DNA from: Neorhodopirellula lusitana | GTDB taxonomy: Bacteria; Planctomycetota; Planctomycetia; Pirellulales; Pirellulaceae | Assembly: GCF_900182915.1 (NCBI RefSeq) | Contig: NZ_FXUG01000011.1 | Coordinates: 1-64,000 of the forward strand | Reading direction: 5' to 3' | DNA length: 64,000 bases | Shown: one piece after another, positions 55,207 to 64,000 of the stretch | How positions within the stretch are numbered: position 1 is the first letter of the stretch | Layout: the number at the start of each line of letters is the position of its first letter | The notes under the pieces: generated by a model | Seen by the model: only the letters and a program-made list of their open reading frames with translations | The model's database searches: none | Told to the model about the DNA's origin: nothing | Position numbers and translations under genes: made by a program

Positions 55207-56550
55207 TTACTCGGGGAAGTAGTGCCCGACTGCATCGCGATAGCGGTACACCGTCTTGGGCATCTCCGCAAAGGCGGGCACGTGTAACGACAAGCAATGC
55301 AGTTCACCCTGCAACTTCTTCATGCTGGACATGTCGATTGTTTTCACATGATGATTGGGCAACAACCTTTGATAGGTTTGCACGGCGCGGCGAATCATGT
55401 CGGGTGATTCGTCAGCAAAGACTGGCATCAAAACCAAATCGTTCGCCAGAATCGCATTGGTGTAAGCACTCCATGAGGTCCCATCACGCACCGGAATCGC
55501 GACACGATGAACCTGCATCGGCAATTCACCATCGGCGCCCATGTCCACGCGAATCTTACCAAGCCGCTCCGCGTTGCGTTCCAAAATCGCCGCGTTGACG
55601 GGATCGAGATTTGGATCCAAACGAGCCACCAGCACATCACGCGGCGACAAGAACGTCGTGAACATGTCAACATGCCGAGTTTCCTCCGACTGCAACGGTT
55701 CGAGGACAACTAACTGAGACAAGTTGCAGGCTTCGGCGAATGCCTCGACGACAATTCGTCTGCCATCCAATGCCGCGTCCTGCCCTGGAAAGGTTCGCTC
55801 AAACTCGATGTGATTGTCTTCAAAAATCCGCGTGGTGGTCAGCGCCAAACCGCGGCCGTTACTCATCAAATTGCCGCCCTGAATTGTCCACGGTACCGTC
55901 ACGACCTGGGATCGGGTTTGCTGCCCCCAAACATGAGGCAAACGATCGTCCAAGGGTCGGCTACCGACGTAAAAGAAATCAAGCACATCGGCTCGTGTCG
56001 GCTTTCCAAACGTATCAGCATTTTGCATGAACGTTGGACCGAAATCACGCAACCAAACCGTGTCGGTCGGCATCATGCATAAGTAAAGCTCAGGAAATTC
56101 TTCACCATTCTCACTCAACCAGCGAGTTGTTTCCTTCATCTGGATCGAATCTGAACACAGCACCACCAACGGCAAGTGCCCCCGCGTCTTACGAGCAATC
56201 TCTTGCAAGATGAATCGATGGTGTGGTTGCCAGTCGCCCACGCTCAGCATCAACGCATGCGGCGTTTCAAACTCCGCCGCCAACCGAGGCCAAACGCTCG
56301 TTCCCGATCGGACCGCGTTGACGCCGCCGTGTGAATCAACCGTCATCGTCACGATCGGCTTGGGACGTCCCGGTGACAATTCCTGCCGAAACTCTTGGCC
56401 AACATTTTGAGCGCAAACCGATGAGCCCGCCAAGCCACCGCCGGGAACAACCCCAAAAGAAACACCTGCAAACGCGAGACAAATCAGCCCCACTCGTGTG
56501 TCCGGTCGATAGACGCTGGCACTGAACCACCCGATAACCCGCGTTCGCAT
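55207..56550 (-). CDS. Exported agmatine/peptidylarginine deiminase-like enzyme
   Basis: A 447-aa guanidine-group hydrolase of the PPAD/agmatine deiminase family. A hydrophobic segment (VGLICLAFAGVSFGVVPGGG, about residues 20-39) suggests export. Family motifs are DTVWLRDFGPTF (W-x-R-D-x-G-P), PWTIQGGNLMSNG (G-G-N), EETRHVDMFTTFL (the His-x-Asp pair) and, at the C-terminus, QGELHCLSLHVP with the expected catalytic Cys. Neither an N-carbamoylputrescine amidase nor polyamine genes are adjacent. The ATG at 56550 is used; a TTG 13 codons upstream is possible. Whether the substrate is agmatine or protein arginine is unknown. Confidence 0.82.
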   Translation of the reverse strand: MRTRVIGWFSASVYRPDTRVGLICLAFAGVSFGVVPGGGLAGSSVCAQNVGQEFRQELSPGRPKPIVTMTVDSHGGVNAVRSGTSVWPRLAAEFETPHALMLSVGDWQPHHRFILQEIARKTRGHLPLVVLCSDSIQMKETTRWLSENGEEFPELYLCMMPTDTVWLRDFGPTFMQNADTFGKPTRADVLDFFYVGSRPLDDRLPHVWGQQTRSQVVTVPWTIQGGNLMSNGRGLALTTTRIFEDNHIEFERTFPGQDAALDGRRIVVEAFAEACNLSQLVVLEPLQSEETRHVDMFTTFLSPRDVLVARLDPNLDPVNAAILERNAERLGKIRVDMGADGELPMQVHRVAIPVRDGTSWSAYTNAILANDLVLMPVFADESPDMIRRAVQTYQRLLPNHHVKTIDMSSMKKLQGELHCLSLHVPAFAEMPKTVYRYRDAVGHYFPE

Positions 56551-56966
56551 ACTCGGCAACTCGATAAAAGATTCGGCGTTCGCAGGCAACGCTGGAGAAA
56601 CCTAGGAATAAAATCAACGCAGGGACCGGAAGACAGAGACCTCTTCCCCAAGTCGGCTTCGCATTAGTGTATTCAAATTTCGCATTTGCGTGATACCGAG
56701 AATCCAATCTTCACACGCAAGTTAAGTTCCCCTGGTGTGGTTGTCGCCGATAGGTTGTCGCCAACGCAGCAGCTGTTTGATACTTTCTTGGGCAGGAAAC
56801 ATGGGTGGTCTGCTCCCACTACAAAAACAAAAAAGCAGCGTTGGAATCGCTCTGTTCCAGTTGATTGGTGGTCGATTCCCAAGCCGGACCACTCCGGCCA
56901 CGCCTGTGAATTCCCCTGCACTCAACCACCAGCGCCCCCATTGGCCGATCACCGGATGAACCCTCG
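56551..56966. other. Divergent intergenic region
   Basis: This is 416 bases between the deiminase-like gene and the AI-2E transporter gene. Some short frames cross it without any family resemblance, and no clear promoter or repeat was seen. Confidence 0.4.
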
Positions 56967-58721
56967 ATGACCAAACGACGCAAACGTTCTTCCGCTTCCA
57001 ACAGCGGCACTGGATCCAGCAATCCCGCGAATCCAGACGAGAACCCCGGCCAGAATCCTTCCCAAACCCCACAGAACTCGCAAGGCTCCCATCGTGAACA
57101 AGCCACGAACCACAACACGAGCCAGGCCGACTCCACCGAAACTCCCATCGGGGGCAAGATGAAGGAGACTCCTCGCGGCAAACAAATCTTGTTTCCCCAG
57201 CTTCCGTCGCTATCCCGGATCATGTCCGTCGTGATGTTGGTGTTTGGCATCCTAGCGGTCGGCGTGCTGTTCTATCAGCTGATGATCGGTTTCTTCGTGC
57301 CGCTATTTTTGGCGGCGTTGTTGGTCGTGATTTTCCGCCCGGTTCATAGCTGGATCTTAAACAAGACCGGTCGCCGCCCGCGGATCGCGGCGGGCCTGAC
57401 CACATCGCTGGTGCTATTTGTTGTCTTGATGCCACTGGGGATGTTGGTTTCCATCGCAACCACGCAATTCACCGTGCTGTTGTCACAAATGAATGGCAGC
57501 ATGTCAGTGGCACTCAACCGGGTCCGGACCCAACTGAATCTGGAACTCCCGCACGCCGAACACTTCCGAGAACTTGACCGCATTGTTGATCACCTGGGAC
57601 TCGAAGCCCCCACCCCCGAAACGGTGGATGACTTCACACCCAAAACCAACTTCATTGCCAAGGCAAAACAACTCGACAAAGCGGCTGCGATCATCGAGTT
57701 CTTGCAAACCGACCTGCCCAGCGCCGACAACGCAACCGACGCAGCGGACAATGCCATCGGCCATTTGAATCGCTTCGCCGACGAACTTCGCAAGGCGGAC
57801 CAACTGCATGTCGACGAGGCAAAGATGGATTCAATCAATCCGCTCTTGCGATTGAATGCCTCCGAACAATTTGAACAAGACGCCGTCGTCACCGCAGCTG
57901 CGATTCGCACGTGGATGCAACGCAAGCTAGGCGGTGCGTTAAAGAGTCAATTGAAGCTGTTGGCGAATCCCGATGAAACCGATTTCGCTCGTCTGATTCG
58001 TGGTGCTCGTGATTCGTTGCAACCACGTTTTGTGCGACTGACCAGTGCCACGGGAAGCTTCCTGGCGCAGATCCTTTTTGGATTGGTGATCCTGGTGATC
58101 GCGGTCTACTTCTTTCTAATCGACGGCCCTGGAATGATCGTGACGCTGATGCGATTATCGCCAATGGACGACGCTTACGAACATCAACTGTTAATGGAGT
58201 TTGACCGCACCAGTCGGGCCGTCGTTTTGGCCAGCGTGTTATCCGCCGTCGTGCAAGGAATCCTGGCGACGCTTGGATTTTGGGTTTGCGGATTTGATCA
58301 GATTATCTTGTTGCTGTTCTTAACCAGCTTGATGGCATTGGTGCCATTCTTGGGCGCGGCATCGGTGTGGGTTCCCTGCGCGTTGTGGTTGGGCGTGGTC
58401 GAGCAACGGATGGTGCCAGCAATCTTGTTGGCGATTTGGGGCGCAGCGGTGGTTTCGTCGATCGATAACGTGATCAAAGTGTTTGTATTGCACGGACGCA
58501 GCCAACTGCATCCACTCTTCGCGCTGCTGAGCGTGATTGGCGGTGTGTCGGTGTTTGGACCAATCGGGATCTTGGTGGGTCCAATGGTGGTCGTGTTCCT
58601 ACAAACCTTGCTGGAAATCCTAAACCATGAGTTGAAGGGCAAGGACGAACCGAAAGCCTCAACGTCAAATGGCGAACCTGCTCTCGCCAGCCAACCCACT
58701 GTCGCGGATGAGCCCACGTAG
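56967..58721 (+). CDS. AI-2E-family membrane transporter/permease
   Basis: A 584-aa polytopic protein of the AI-2E transporter (PerM) superfamily. A disordered N-terminus of about 80 polar residues (TKRRKRSSASNSGTGSSNPANPDENPGQ...) precedes the membrane part (IMSVVMLVFGILAVGVLFYQLMIGFFVPLFLAALLVVIFRPVHSWI). A large extramembrane region of about 200 residues with helical features sits mid-protein. Then FLAQILFGLVILVIAVYFFLIDGPGMI and the signature LASVLSAVVQGILATLGFWV and FLTSLMALVPFLGAASVWVPCALWL. Family members export varied solutes; the AI-2 link applies to few. Substrate unknown. Confidence 0.86.
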   Translation: MTKRRKRSSASNSGTGSSNPANPDENPGQNPSQTPQNSQGSHREQATNHNTSQADSTETPIGGKMKETPRGKQILFPQLPSLSRIMSVVMLVFGILAVGVLFYQLMIGFFVPLFLAALLVVIFRPVHSWILNKTGRRPRIAAGLTTSLVLFVVLMPLGMLVSIATTQFTVLLSQMNGSMSVALNRVRTQLNLELPHAEHFRELDRIVDHLGLEAPTPETVDDFTPKTNFIAKAKQLDKAAAIIEFLQTDLPSADNATDAADNAIGHLNRFADELRKADQLHVDEAKMDSINPLLRLNASEQFEQDAVVTAAAIRTWMQRKLGGALKSQLKLLANPDETDFARLIRGARDSLQPRFVRLTSATGSFLAQILFGLVILVIAVYFFLIDGPGMIVTLMRLSPMDDAYEHQLLMEFDRTSRAVVLASVLSAVVQGILATLGFWVCGFDQIILLLFLTSLMALVPFLGAASVWVPCALWLGVVEQRMVPAILLAIWGAAVVSSIDNVIKVFVLHGRSQLHPLFALLSVIGGVSVFGPIGILVGPMVVVFLQTLLEILNHELKGKDEPKASTSNGEPALASQPTVADEPT

Positions 58722-58763
58722 TGAATGGACTCATCTCATGAATCGCTTAGCTTGGCTAGCGAT

Positions 58764-59213
58764 CTAGTGCAGAAACCGACCGTCACAAATGAAGGCGCTG
58801 CGGTCCGCGTCGTGACGCGACAACAACGTCAATGCGATCTCGTAACACTTCACGCCCCTGCGGCGACAGCGAACCACGCATAAGTTCAAACGGAACGTCG
58901 GCAGGATCAAACGCACGCCTTCGCCCGGAAACCATTCTTTGGGTGAAAGCACCGCACATGCATTGTTGGAAAAGTCTTTCGTATAGACTCCCACCAACTT
59001 ACGTTCGCGCGGAATCGCCGGCAGAACTCGTTCGCTGACCATGAAACCACGGAGACGAACGATGCGGCGTTGCCGGGTTCGCTTTTCAGGACTATCGCCC
59101 TGAACGATTCCTTTTTCATAGAAAAAGTTCTCGGACCCGCTAGGCAACTGAATTTGCCAACTGTGCGACCGAACTAAATCGGCGTAGTAGGTTGAATAAT
59201 CGAAATCCAACAT
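58764..59213 (-). CDS. PilZ-like c-di-GMP effector protein
   Basis: A 149-aa single-domain protein. TRQRRIVRLRGFMVSERVLP (about residues 44-64) has Arg pairs resembling the PilZ R-x-x-x-R binding motif, and VYTKDFSNNACAVLSPKEWFPGEGVRLILP resembles the D-x-S-x-x-G region, with the Gly replaced by Ala. This is a weak, divergent PilZ match. A near-ideal AAGGAGGTGG ribosome-binding site precedes the ATG at 59213. The start lies 40 bases inside the end of the HD-GYP gene, so the two are co-translated. Confidence 0.6.
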   Translation of the reverse strand: MLDFDYSTYYADLVRSHSWQIQLPSGSENFFYEKGIVQGDSPEKRTRQRRIVRLRGFMVSERVLPAIPRERKLVGVYTKDFSNNACAVLSPKEWFPGEGVRLILPTFRLNLCVVRCRRRGVKCYEIALTLLSRHDADRSAFICDGRFLH

Positions 59214-60130
59214 TCGACCACCTCCTTATCAAGAGCACTTCCGCTTTCGCGGCGTAGCAGATCAATCGCTTGACTGCGCAACATGGGTTTTCGATAGGGA
59301 CGATGACTGGTCACCGCCTCGTAGATATCAACGACGGAACACAGCTTTGCCCAAGGATGAATTTCCTCGGAAACCAAACCGACTGGATAGCCGCCGCCAT
59401 CCAATCGCTCGTGGTGCTGGTAAACCATCATCAACTGGGAACGGGTCAGGTCATGACGGTGGGCCAGCTGACAAAAACCGTTGAGTGGGTGTTTCTTAAT
59501 CGCCTCGAATTCTTCTTCATCAAGCCGGCCGTTCTTGGTCAAGATTGTGTCCGCAATATCCAGCTTGCCCAGATCGTGTAGCAAGCCGCCCGCGATAATC
59601 CGTTCCACATCATCGCGGCTATATCCAAGACTCGATGCCAAGATCCCACAATAGTAAGCGACATTGGCACTATGCGTGAAAGTGGCATAGTCATGGTTCA
59701 TGACTCGGAACAAGTCCTCGGATCCAAAGTCGTCACGCGTCACCAAGTTCGCGGCAATCCCACTGAGGTGAGCCGCTGCGTCGACGGTGTTGTCCATGTC
59801 TCGTTCGCGAAAGCTCGTTTCAAGAACATCCAGCACGACTTCGTTGAGAGCAGCCGACCGTTGTTCGATTCCGATGCCATCCTCACCGCCACCTTCCGCG
59901 ATGTCGCGTAGGTAGTCTTGATACTTGGTTCGAGACTCTCGCTCAATGAAGAGCTGATTCACTCCTCGCGACTTCAGTTTATTTAAATCCTCCGGCTGCA
60001 TCGGATAGTCAGCACCACGATACAGCTGAACGCGATCGGTATTGTCGACTCGACAATACAAATCGGTGCCGATCGCCGTGGTCGGCGAGAGCGTCGAGAC
60101 GCTGATGGCAATGAGTTCGTTTGCAAACAT
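59174..60130 (-). CDS. HD-GYP phosphodiesterase
   Basis: A 318-aa c-di-GMP hydrolase. An N-terminal regulatory module (about residues 1-110, VDNTDRVQLYRGADYPMQPEDLNKLKSRGVNQLFI) precedes the HD-GYP domain with FTHSANVAYYCGIL, GGLLHDLGKLDI (HD pair), KKHPLNGFCQLAHRHD and HHERLDGGGYP (the GGYP variant of the GYP motif). All expected metal-binding residues appear present. The ATG at 60130 is chosen; the frame is open 44 codons upstream without conservation. It is translationally linked to the PilZ-like gene below. Confidence 0.9.
   Translation of the reverse strand: MFANELIAISVSTLSPTTAIGTDLYCRVDNTDRVQLYRGADYPMQPEDLNKLKSRGVNQLFIERESRTKYQDYLRDIAEGGGEDGIGIEQRSAALNEVVLDVLETSFRERDMDNTVDAAAHLSGIAANLVTRDDFGSEDLFRVMNHDYATFTHSANVAYYCGILASSLGYSRDDVERIIAGGLLHDLGKLDIADTILTKNGRLDEEEFEAIKKHPLNGFCQLAHRHDLTRSQLMMVYQHHERLDGGGYPVGLVSEEIHPWAKLCSVVDIYEAVTSHRPYRKPMLRSQAIDLLRRESGSALDKEVVECWISIIQPTTPI
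59218..59227 (-). promoter_or_regulatory. Near-perfect Shine-Dalgarno for the PilZ-like gene
   Basis: On the minus strand AAGGAGGTGG ends about five bases before the ATG at 59213. Most starts in this window have only weak or partial sites, so this one predicts unusually efficient reinitiation inside the overlapped HD-GYP coding sequence. Confidence 0.8.
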
Positions 60131-60700
60131 GACAAATGAAGCGGGCGGATTCCGAGAGAGGGGGACACACAAAGGTAGGATACGGATTGCCACCGTTTCG
60201 AATTCCCCCAACACTTTCTCAAGAAATCCACCATCGGCCCAAACGCAACCGTTCGAACTCAACCAATCACTCCCCCCACTTCACGATCGGTGTCCTCATT
60301 GATGCGATGCGTTTTCTGGAAACGACACCCGTCGGATAAGACACCGTGGCTTCGAAACGCCGTTGTCTTAGCCGCATTTTGCCTGACGCATTCACCCAGC
60401 GTGCTCTTTTAGGTGATGCAAAACGGAGCCTCAATCCAGAACCAAAATCCTCTCGTACAATTGGAAATCACGGCGTGAACCAATTGTTCCCCCCAAATCC
60501 GGAGGTGCAGCAAGCCCCTCGAGACCACGAAAGCCGTGGGGACGGGAAATCGTCTTCACGGGACCGACTTGGCAATCATCCCACCATTAAAGGATGTCTC
60601 TGTTGAATCGGGTCGTCGGGTCAGTCACATTAAGGGCATCCCGGCGACACCAGATTCTGGCCGCCGAACTGTTTTCCTCGTGTTTGGACCCGTTTTATTT
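60131..60700. other. Divergent intergenic region before the GpgS-like gene
   Basis: This is 570 bases. TAAGACA (60337-60343) and TGTCTTA (60364-60370) form an inverted repeat with a 20-base spacer, and CCACG-AAAGC-CGTGG is a short hairpin around 60525. The frame before the GpgS-like gene is open but has no similarity to the family. No promoter is certain. Confidence 0.45.
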
Positions 60701-61900
60701 ATGCCTGACTTTTATCAACACGACCTCATCACCACGATTCACGACCTGCGAAGTGCCAGTCTGGAAAGCCTCGAGTCGATGCTGCGTGAATCGACCACCA
60801 AACAAAAAATTGGCTTGGTGTTGCCCGTAACCGCTTCGGACATGCGAGCCGAACCGTTCACCAAGATTGTTGAAGAACTCGCCGAAGCAGACTACATCGG
60901 CTCCATCGTCGTCAGCCTGGGTGTTGCCCCTGACCAATCCGACTACGACGAAACCAAGGCGAAAATCGCGGGCCTCGGCGACCGCGCCAAAGTGCTGTGG
61001 ACCGACGGCCCCGCTGTCCAAGGCCTCTACGATGAGTTGATCGACGCCGGAATCCCGCTATCGACACCTGGGAAAGGGCGAAGCGTCTGGACCGCATTCG
61101 GTTACCTGTTGGACGATCCCAACATCGAAACGTTCGTGCTGCATGATTGCGATATTGTGGATTACAGCCGGATGCTATTGGCACGACTATGCCTGCCGAT
61201 GGTCCACCCCAGTTTGGACTACGAGTTTTGTAAGGCTTATTACGCGCGGGTGACCGACCGCATGCATGGCCGAGTCGTCCGCCTGCTGGTTGCACCCTTG
61301 CTGCGTGCGTTGATGCAGTGCTTTCCCGAAAACGAATTCGTTCGCTTTTTAGGCAACTTCCGCTACCCGCTTTCAGGTGAGTTTTCCCTGACACGCAACT
61401 TGGCTCGAAGTAATCGAGTGGCCAGCGATTGGGGCCTGGAAGTCGGCACGCTATCGGAAGTTTATCGCAATACCGCACTCAAACGAGTCTGCCAGGTCGA
61501 CTTGGCTTGCTTATACGAACACAAGCATCAAGAGTTGTCGATCGACGATTCCGGACGTGGCCTGATGAAAATGGCCTTGGATATTTTGACAACCGTCTAC
61601 CGCACCCTGGCAAGCCAAGGGATCGTGTTATCGCATTCGACTTTTGTCACGTTGCGAGCTTCGTTCTTGAGAATCGCACAAGACTGCATCCGGCAGTACG
61701 GGGCCGATGCTCGAGTCAATTCGTTGAATTACGATCGCCACAGCGAAGAGGTCACCATCGAAGCCTTTGCACAATGCGTGACGGAGGCCGGCGAGATCTT
61801 CGCGAATGACCCCAGCGGGAATCCTGCGATCCCAAACTGGACCCGAGTCCGAGCCGCGTTCCCTGACTTCCCGCAACGCCTACGCGAGACTGTGGAGTGA
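60701..61900 (+). CDS. Glucosyl-3-phosphoglycerate synthase-like glycosyltransferase
   Basis: A 399-aa GT-A transferase resembling GpgS, which joins glucose from a nucleotide donor to 3-phosphoglycerate. KIGLVLPVTASD opens the nucleotide-binding fold, GKGRSVWTAFGYLLDDPNIETFVLHDCDIVDYSRML gives the metal-binding D-x-D in the expected place, and HPSLDYEFCKAYYARVTDRMHGRVVRLLVAPLLRAL with LSGEFSLTRNLARS are typical of the family. Rhodopirellula baltica makes mannosylglucosylglycerate, whose first step is this reaction, which fits osmoprotectant synthesis in a marine planctomycete. No partner phosphatase or second transferase is adjacent. It converges on and overlaps the GGDEF gene by 21 bases. 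Confidence 0.78.
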   Translation: MPDFYQHDLITTIHDLRSASLESLESMLRESTTKQKIGLVLPVTASDMRAEPFTKIVEELAEADYIGSIVVSLGVAPDQSDYDETKAKIAGLGDRAKVLWTDGPAVQGLYDELIDAGIPLSTPGKGRSVWTAFGYLLDDPNIETFVLHDCDIVDYSRMLLARLCLPMVHPSLDYEFCKAYYARVTDRMHGRVVRLLVAPLLRALMQCFPENEFVRFLGNFRYPLSGEFSLTRNLARSNRVASDWGLEVGTLSEVYRNTALKRVCQVDLACLYEHKHQELSIDDSGRGLMKMALDILTTVYRTLASQGIVLSHSTFVTLRASFLRIAQDCIRQYGADARVNSLNYDRHSEEVTIEAFAQCVTEAGEIFANDPSGNPAIPNWTRVRAAFPDFPQRLRETVE

Positions 61901-63670
61901 GACCTTACCGGCATTCACGCCGCACTTTTGCGAGCTGATCGGCAATTTCGCTTGAGTGTCGGCTTGTTGCGAGTTGCCGTGCTGGGCTGCCAGCATGGCA
62001 ACGGCACGGGTCTGGTCAATCGCTTGGTTGATCGAGGCCACGTTCCAATCTTGAACGTTTTCGCTGGCCAGTTCCATGATACCAATCGAGAGTCGTTCGC
62101 CCTGATTCGCCTTTTGTGTCGACGCGAGCGGAACACCAATGGAACCGGCGGCCGAGCAGATTTGTTCGGCCCGCCGCCGCGATTCTTCCGAGTCACATTC
62201 CGGCATGCAGATCAGCAAAGTCGAGTGGTTCAAACAGCCGATTCGGTCCTGGCTACGCATCGCAGCCCGCACAAGTTGCAACAACGATCGCATTGTCGCC
62301 CCGCCAGGATGGCCTGAAAGAGTAACCGCCATCAGGCGATCCGGTCGTGCTGTCGATCGAGTTGCCACCATCGTTTCCATGATCCCATCGATCATGGATT
62401 CACGATCTGGTAAATAGCTCAACGCCTTGGGTGGCGGCATCTGGTCGTCTTGATTCAAACTGGCCGTGAATTGCTCGATCTCACTCGACTCATCATCGGC
62501 TTCATCGGTATCGAAAATACCACCTACCGCGCTGGTGACTTGCCCGCTTAGCGAGCTTAGCTCCGCCTGGATCGCCGACTCAGCATCGGCCGTCGGCAAC
62601 CCCCGTTCAAGTGAATTCCCTGTTGTCTCCAAATCGAGCAAATTGCTTGGGATCGCGGCAATCGGTTGCTCCACTGCCACGGCCGTAACGGCTTCCACTG
62701 GATCCAGCTTGCCAACTCGGACAAAGCGACGCCCATCGACATAGTGCGAACAATCGCGCCCTGCTTCTTTGGAACGGTACAAAGCATCATCCACATTTTG
62801 CAGCCACTCGTCCATCGACTGTTCCGCTTGCACTTGGCCAATTCCAACACTCAGCGTGACCCGGAACCGTTTATCTTCAAATCGAATGTCACGACTTCCG
62901 ATCGCAATTCGTGTCTGTTCCACCAAATCAATGGCCTCAGCGAAATCAGTATCGCCGATCAGGACGCTGAATTCTTCACCACCAAATCGCGACACTAAAC
63001 CATAAGGTTCAAGTCTCGCTTCCAGCATGCGTGCAACCTGGCGCAAGACTTCGTCGCCATAACGGTGCCCATGTTCGTCGTTGAACAATTTGAAATGATC
63101 AATATCTAACAGGATTAGCGTGCCTGAACGCGAAATTCCCTTGGCGTATTGCCGTCGAAGTCGCTCGTCGAACACACCGCGGTTGGCGAGTTGCGTGAGC
63201 GCATCGGTTTGTGCGCGTTGCTCGGCGGATTGCAATTGTTTGGATTGTTCACGCAACCGTTCTTGCGAGCTCTGCAGTTGAGCACGCATGTTTTCGTTCG
63301 CCGACAAGAGTTCTTCGACCGCGTCCAAGATGACCGGCGGTGCGCCGGACAAGTCGCTGGCGATCAACGTGGAACTGACTCGCTCGACTCGGCTTTGGTG
63401 CGCATCCACGCTTGCCGCCAACATTGCCGCAAAAGACCGAATCCGGCCAGCTACGGCCGAGAGTTTCTCGGGTGGAATCGTGGCTGCGACCGCTTTCTTA
63501 GGAGCCGCTGGTGTTTGCTGACCCTGCTTTTTGGCTACGGGTCGCGATGCCGCCAATTTTTCGTTGGCTTCGCTAGCTGCGACTCCACTGCGATGTAGCG
63601 CGTGCATCACCCAGCCCAGGCATAGCCCTGCACCGCCACAACCTAACGCGGTGATAATGTCAAACATCAT
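61880..63670 (-). CDS. Membrane-anchored diguanylate cyclase with a degenerate second GGDEF
   Basis: A 596-aa protein. An N-terminal span (IITALGCGGAGLCLGWVMHAL) and a coiled coil (LSANENMRAQLQSSQERLREQ) precede a GGDEF domain: DALTQLANRGVFDERL, LLDIDHFKLFNDEHGHRYGDEVLR and RFGGEEF (230-234), the catalytic motif intact. The inhibitory RxxD site expected just before it is replaced by PYGL, so product inhibition should be lost. A second, C-terminal region (about 440-590) resembles a decayed GGDEF fold (DRIGCLNHSTLLICMP..., LSIGIME) with the catalytic motif gone, perhaps a sensor. It shares the neighbourhood with HD-GYP and PilZ-like genes. Confidence 0.88.
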   Translation of the reverse strand: MMFDIITALGCGGAGLCLGWVMHALHRSGVAASEANEKLAASRPVAKKQGQQTPAAPKKAVAATIPPEKLSAVAGRIRSFAAMLAASVDAHQSRVERVSSTLIASDLSGAPPVILDAVEELLSANENMRAQLQSSQERLREQSKQLQSAEQRAQTDALTQLANRGVFDERLRRQYAKGISRSGTLILLDIDHFKLFNDEHGHRYGDEVLRQVARMLEARLEPYGLVSRFGGEEFSVLIGDTDFAEAIDLVEQTRIAIGSRDIRFEDKRFRVTLSVGIGQVQAEQSMDEWLQNVDDALYRSKEAGRDCSHYVDGRRFVRVGKLDPVEAVTAVAVEQPIAAIPSNLLDLETTGNSLERGLPTADAESAIQAELSSLSGQVTSAVGGIFDTDEADDESSEIEQFTASLNQDDQMPPPKALSYLPDRESMIDGIMETMVATRSTARPDRLMAVTLSGHPGGATMRSLLQLVRAAMRSQDRIGCLNHSTLLICMPECDSEESRRRAEQICSAAGSIGVPLASTQKANQGERLSIGIMELASENVQDWNVASINQAIDQTRAVAMLAAQHGNSQQADTQAKLPISSQKCGVNAGKVSLHSLA

Positions 63671-63973
63671 ATCAAACTACTCATACTCTTGCGGTGAATC
63701 CCGTCGCGACCTTCTTGCGGATAGCGACGCTGTTTGGATTTACGTCACAGCGAACGAGAGTCAAATTATTGGTGTGCTAAAGGCGGTCTATCGTGCACAA
63801 AGTGCTTTAGGCCTGCTGCAAAACGACCCAAGACCCCTGTTATTCCTAATTTACGGGTTGATTTTCGAGAGCAAACTCAAAATGCATGAATTGACGTAGC
63901 TCGAACGCTTGTTATCGGAAATAGTTAAGGACACAAGGCACACGGCGAACACTCCCGAAAGGATTGGGCATCA
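63671..63973. other. Intergenic region at the right edge
   Basis: About 300 bases divergent from the GGDEF gene. No gene or clear signal seen. Confidence 0.4.
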
Positions 63974-64000
63974 ATGACGACAACTACCCCCGCATCCCGC
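63974..64000 (+). CDS. Possible start of a gene cut by the window edge
   Basis: ATG at 63974 opens a frame (MTTTTPASR) that continues off the end, with GAAAGGA 11 bases upstream. The fragment is too short to identify. Confidence 0.3.

Noticed and set aside
61928-62317. 129-codon plus-strand frame antisense to the diguanylate cyclase gene
   Set aside because: It overlaps a recognised domain gene in the other strand and has no family features.

Overview
The window looks like a chromosomal segment of a marine planctomycete, most like Rhodopirellula/Pirellulaceae. This rests on protein content and style, not on a search. Base composition is moderately GC-rich. Many genes encode secreted proteins of no known family. 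An EF-Ts gene sits by rpsB, the ribonucleotide reductase is B12-dependent, and a K+-type membrane pyrophosphatase is present. Operons are short, and the gaps between them hold many short tandem and interspersed repeats. No rRNA, tRNA, CRISPR array, phage or complete insertion sequence was seen.

Layout. 1-633 is repeat-bearing DNA with no clear gene. 634-2756 holds cysS and ruvC, translationally overlapped. 2903-5465 (minus) holds a secreted protein, ndk, a small membrane protein and a hotdog thioesterase. 5904-11478 (plus) holds an exported MsrA, a sigma-54 response regulator overlapped by a PSP1-domain protein with a Cys/Gly tail, a secreted protein and a P-loop ATPase with two membrane segments. 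11757-12674 is a fucosyltransferase-like gene. 12992-17763 (minus) holds larA-like, uppS, rpsB and tsf. 17924-21634 (plus) is a phosphorelay pair: a response regulator with an RsbW-like ATPase output and a PAS/kinase/REC/Hpt hybrid kinase. 21765-23630 is mnmG. 23809-27290 holds a large secreted Asn/Pro-rich protein and a methyltransferase. 27363-31165 is a cell-envelope modification region: a FemAB/GNAT-like transferase, then an MBOAT and SGNH pair.

31293-41961 (minus) is the most distinctive block. A TetR regulator, a membrane-fusion protein and an RND pump form one operon, with two tandem AAACA-NN-TGTTT palindromes upstream as likely operators. Downstream is a tightly overlapped three-gene cassette of two HlyD-type adaptors and a YydH-like M50 metalloprotease fused to a HlyD-like half. 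That cassette resembles peptide-processing/export machinery and is the best candidate here for a poorly described system.

42151-48837 holds a TMEM43-like protein, the pyrophosphatase and a metallophosphoesterase-LamG protein. 48838-49725 is a long leader region for nrdJ, with a promoter candidate and mutually exclusive RNA hairpins. 49726-52884 is nrdJ, closed by a strong terminator. 53466-54957 is a HigB toxin overlapped by an antitoxin fused to an ImmA/IrrE-type metallopeptidase, probably acquired. 55207-58721 holds an exported agmatine/peptidylarginine deiminase-like enzyme and an AI-2E-family membrane protein. 58764-63670 gathers cyclic-di-GMP genes (PilZ-like, HD-GYP, and GGEEF with a degenerate second GGDEF) around a GpgS-like glycosyltransferase that probably serves compatible-solute synthesis.
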